Below, piece after piece: positions 4,740 to 6,931 of a stretch of DNA of 6,931 nucleotides. This DNA is from an uncultured Desulfuromonas sp. (GTDB taxonomy: Bacteria > Desulfobacterota > Desulfuromonadia > Desulfuromonadales > Trichloromonadaceae), in assembly GCA_937982495.1 (NCBI GenBank), contig CALJLX010000562.1:1-6931 (forward strand), in the 5' to 3' direction. Position 1 is the first letter of the stretch, and every line of letters begins with the position of its first letter. Position numbers and translations under genes: made by a program. Below the pieces are notes generated by a model. It was not told the origin of the DNA and searched no databases. It saw only the letters and a program-made list of their open reading frames with translations.

Positions 4740-6930
4740 GCGCTCCCGCCCCGCCATGTCGCCCGAGGCCCCCGCCGACAGAACGGACAAGGGAGAGCAG
4801 CAGGAGCTCTTCCCTCCCAAACTGCTGGTGGTGGACGACGAACCGCGCATGCGCGAAAGCCTGCGCGGCCTGCTCGAACTTTCCGGCTACCAGGTCGCCT
4901 GTGCCGGGGACGGCGGCGAAGCCCTCGCTCTCCTGGAGCGGGAGAGCTTCGACCTGCTCCTGCTCGATCTCAACATGCCGGGTATTTCCGGGCAGCAGCT
5001 CCTCGATGCCCTGCGGCAACGGGGGATCGACAGCAGCGTCATCATTCTCAGCGGGGAGACGACCTTCGATCAGGCGACCCGCGCCTTCCGCAAGGGAGCG
5101 GCGGATTTTCTCGCCAAGCCCTGCCCCCCCGAAACCCTGCTCGCCGCCATCGCCGCGAACCTCGCCCGGCGCCGCCGGAAACAGGACTACTTCGTCATCC
5201 AGAAGCGCCTGCAAGGGTCCGAGGAGTTGCACCGCTTCATCGTCAACAGCGCCCCCGATCTCTTCTTCATGCTCGATGGCGAAGGGTGCTTCTCCTTTGT
5301 CAACGACCGGGTCGAAAGCCTTCTCGGCTGCCGGGTCGACGACCTGCTCGGCCGCCACTTCACGGAAATCGTCTGCGATAAGGATCGGGATCGGGCGCGC
5401 TACGCCTTCAATCTCATCCACCATCCCGGCGGCGGCCGTTCCACCAAGCGCATGGAGCTGCGCCTGCGCATGCACAACTGCGACGACCTGCGTTATGTCG
5501 AGGTGCGGGCCATCGCCACCGAACTCTCGCCGGGGGGCACCTACACCGCCGAAGGGGGCCGCGCCCAAGGCGCCACCGCCACCTACGGCGTGGCCCGGGA
5601 CATCGGCGACCGCAAGCAGTCCGAAGCGCTGCTGCGCTACCATCGCTACCACGACGTTTTGACCAGCCTGCCCAACCGCACCCTCTTCAACGACCGGCTG
5701 GAAATCGCCCTGGGCCAGGCCAAACGCTCCGGCGGCAAGCTCGCCCTGATGTCTTTGGATCTCGATCGCTTCAAGAAGATCAACGATACCCTCGGCCACT
5801 TCGTCGGCGACGAACTATTGCAGGCGGTGGCGATGAAACTCAAGCGCTGCCTGCGCGAGGGGGACACCCTGGCGCGGGTCGGCGGCGACGAATTCGTCCT
5901 GCTGCTGCCGGGTATCGCCAAGGCCGAGGACGCCTCGGTCATCGCCCGGAAGATTCTCGGCGTCGGCAGCCAGCCCTTCCATCACCAGAATCAGGAGCTG
6001 CGCATCACCTTCAGTATCGGCATCGCCCTCTACCCCGATCAGGGAGAGAGCAAGGAGACGCTGCTGCGGCACGCCGACCTGGCCATGTACCGGGTGAAAG
6101 AGACGGGACGTAACGGCTTTTGTCTCTATTCGAGCGCCTTGCGCCAAGACAGTTCCCAGTTTCTGGATATCGAATCGGGGCTGCCCCGGGCCATCTGTCA
6201 TGACGAGCTGCGCCTCCATTACCAGCCGCAGGTAGATATGGCGCACGGTCGCATCGTCGGCCTGGAAGCGCTGGTACGTTGGGCCCATCCGCAACGGGGG
6301 CTGCTGCCGCCGGCGGAATTCATCCCCATCGCCGAAGAGACCAAGCTGATCCGCGAACTCGGCGACTGGGTGCTGCGCCGCGCCTGCCGGGATGCCGCCA
6401 TCCTGCGGGAGAAGGGTTTCGGCAACCTGAAAATCGCCGTCAACGTCTCCCCCCAGCAGTTCGAAACGGACGACTTCGATCAATGCGTCCTCGCCACCCT
6501 CCACTGTCACGGGCTGGACCCCGGCGTGCTGGAGATCGAAATCACCGAGAACAGCATCATGCGCGACATGAACAAGTCGATGGCCAACCTCACCGCCCTG
6601 GCCCACGCCGGGGTCACCATCGCCGTCGACGACTTCGGCACCGGCTACTCCTCCCTCGGCTATCTGCACAGCCTGCCCCTGCACACCCTGAAACTCGACC
6701 GCTGTTTCGTCCAGAACATCACCCAGGCCGGCGAGCGCAACACCATCATCGCCGCCGTTCTGGCCATGGCCCGGGGGCTGGAAATCGCCTTTGTCGCCGA
6801 GGGGGTCGAAACCCAGGCCCAGCACGAGTACCTGGTGAATGCCGGCTGTCCCATCGGCCAGGGCTACCACTACTGCCGCCCCCTCGAACTGGATAAACTC
6901 CTCCCTTTTCTCGCCGCCCATCCCACCTGA
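4732..6930 (+). CDS. REC-PAS-GGDEF-EAL response regulator, c-di-GMP cyclase/phosphodiesterase
   Basis: A complete 732-residue cytoplasmic protein controlling c-di-GMP. REC (about 31-145) has the acidic pair D35/D36, phosphoacceptor D79 in LLLDLNMPG, S107 and K129. PAS (about 163-293) starts with LHRFIVNSAPDLFFMLD and ends in a typical YGVARDIGDRKQSE linker. GGDEF (about 303-465) has DLDRFKKINDTLGH (343-356), an intact GGDEF at 384-388, and an I-site REGD (375-378) five residues before it. This predicts diguanylate cyclase activity with product inhibition. EAL (about 484-727) keeps LEALVRW (E512), NVSPQQF (N571), EIEITEN (E603), DDFGTGYS (633-640), K654, VAEGVET (688-694) and GQGY (709-712), so phosphodiesterase activity is also plausible. 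No membrane segment is present. The start at 4732 has a good ribosome site and overlaps the kinase stop, so the upstream kinase is the likely phosphodonor. Which enzymatic activity dominates, and the PAS ligand, cannot be read from sequence. Confidence 0.96.
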   Translation: MTERSRPAMSPEAPADRTDKGEQQELFPPKLLVVDDEPRMRESLRGLLELSGYQVACAGDGGEALALLERESFDLLLLDLNMPGISGQQLLDALRQRGIDSSVIILSGETTFDQATRAFRKGAADFLAKPCPPETLLAAIAANLARRRRKQDYFVIQKRLQGSEELHRFIVNSAPDLFFMLDGEGCFSFVNDRVESLLGCRVDDLLGRHFTEIVCDKDRDRARYAFNLIHHPGGGRSTKRMELRLRMHNCDDLRYVEVRAIATELSPGGTYTAEGGRAQGATATYGVARDIGDRKQSEALLRYHRYHDVLTSLPNRTLFNDRLEIALGQAKRSGGKLALMSLDLDRFKKINDTLGHFVGDELLQAVAMKLKRCLREGDTLARVGGDEFVLLLPGIAKAEDASVIARKILGVGSQPFHHQNQELRITFSIGIALYPDQGESKETLLRHADLAMYRVKETGRNGFCLYSSALRQDSSQFLDIESGLPRAICHDELRLHYQPQVDMAHGRIVGLEALVRWAHPQRGLLPPAEFIPIAEETKLIRELGDWVLRRACRDAAILREKGFGNLKIAVNVSPQQFETDDFDQCVLATLHCHGLDPGVLEIEITENSIMRDMNKSMANLTALAHAGVTIAVDDFGTGYSSLGYLHSLPLHTLKLDRCFVQNITQAGERNTIIAAVLAMARGLEIAFVAEGVETQAQHEYLVNAGCPIGQGYHYCRPLELDKLLPFLAAHPT

Positions 6931-6931
6931 A

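Noticed and set aside
4651..6921. Long minus-strand frames opposite the GGDEF-EAL gene (4651-5799 and 5815-6921)
   Set aside because: They are complements of a gene with unambiguous REC, PAS, GGDEF and EAL motifs. They are Val/Gly/Ala/Glu-rich and have no independent support.

Overview
The window looks like a chromosomal segment from a GC-rich Gram-negative bacterium. The combination of a soluble HDOD-GAF histidine kinase, a composite c-di-GMP response regulator and the codon bias would suit a Desulfuromonas/Geobacter-like deltaproteobacterium. That placement is inference, because no rRNA or other taxonomic marker is present. There are two divergent gene pairs around an intergenic control region. 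No tRNA, rRNA, CRISPR array, insertion sequence or phage gene is visible.

Left half (1-2334, minus strand): a metal-homeostasis operon. A promoter near 2306-2334 leads straight into a yybP-ykoY (Mn2+) riboswitch aptamer at 2183-2298. It is followed by a Rho-independent terminator (2145-2191) whose left arm reuses the 3' strand of aptamer helix P1. Next come a TerC/Alx-family membrane protein (2108-1098) and, 42 bp later, a CNNM-CBS (HlyC/CorC-type) membrane protein that runs off the left edge. The layout predicts that Mn2+ binding blocks termination and turns on both genes, consistent with Mn2+ efflux or protection of metal loading.

Centre (2299-2642): about 340 bp without a convincing gene. 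It holds the minus-strand promoter, a terminator-like hairpin and tandem TATGAT hexamers on the plus strand, and a small hairpin just before the next gene.

Right half (2643-6930, plus strand): a two-gene signalling operon with an 8-bp coding overlap. The first gene encodes a cytoplasmic HDOD-GAF-histidine kinase. The second encodes a REC-PAS-GGDEF-EAL protein with receiver, cyclase, I-site and phosphodiesterase motifs all intact. They look like a cognate two-component pair that converts an intracellular signal into a change in c-di-GMP.

No wholly new system is evident. The best points are the clear transcriptional Mn2+ switch controlling a TerC plus CNNM pair, and the HDOD-kinase/c-di-GMP regulator pair.
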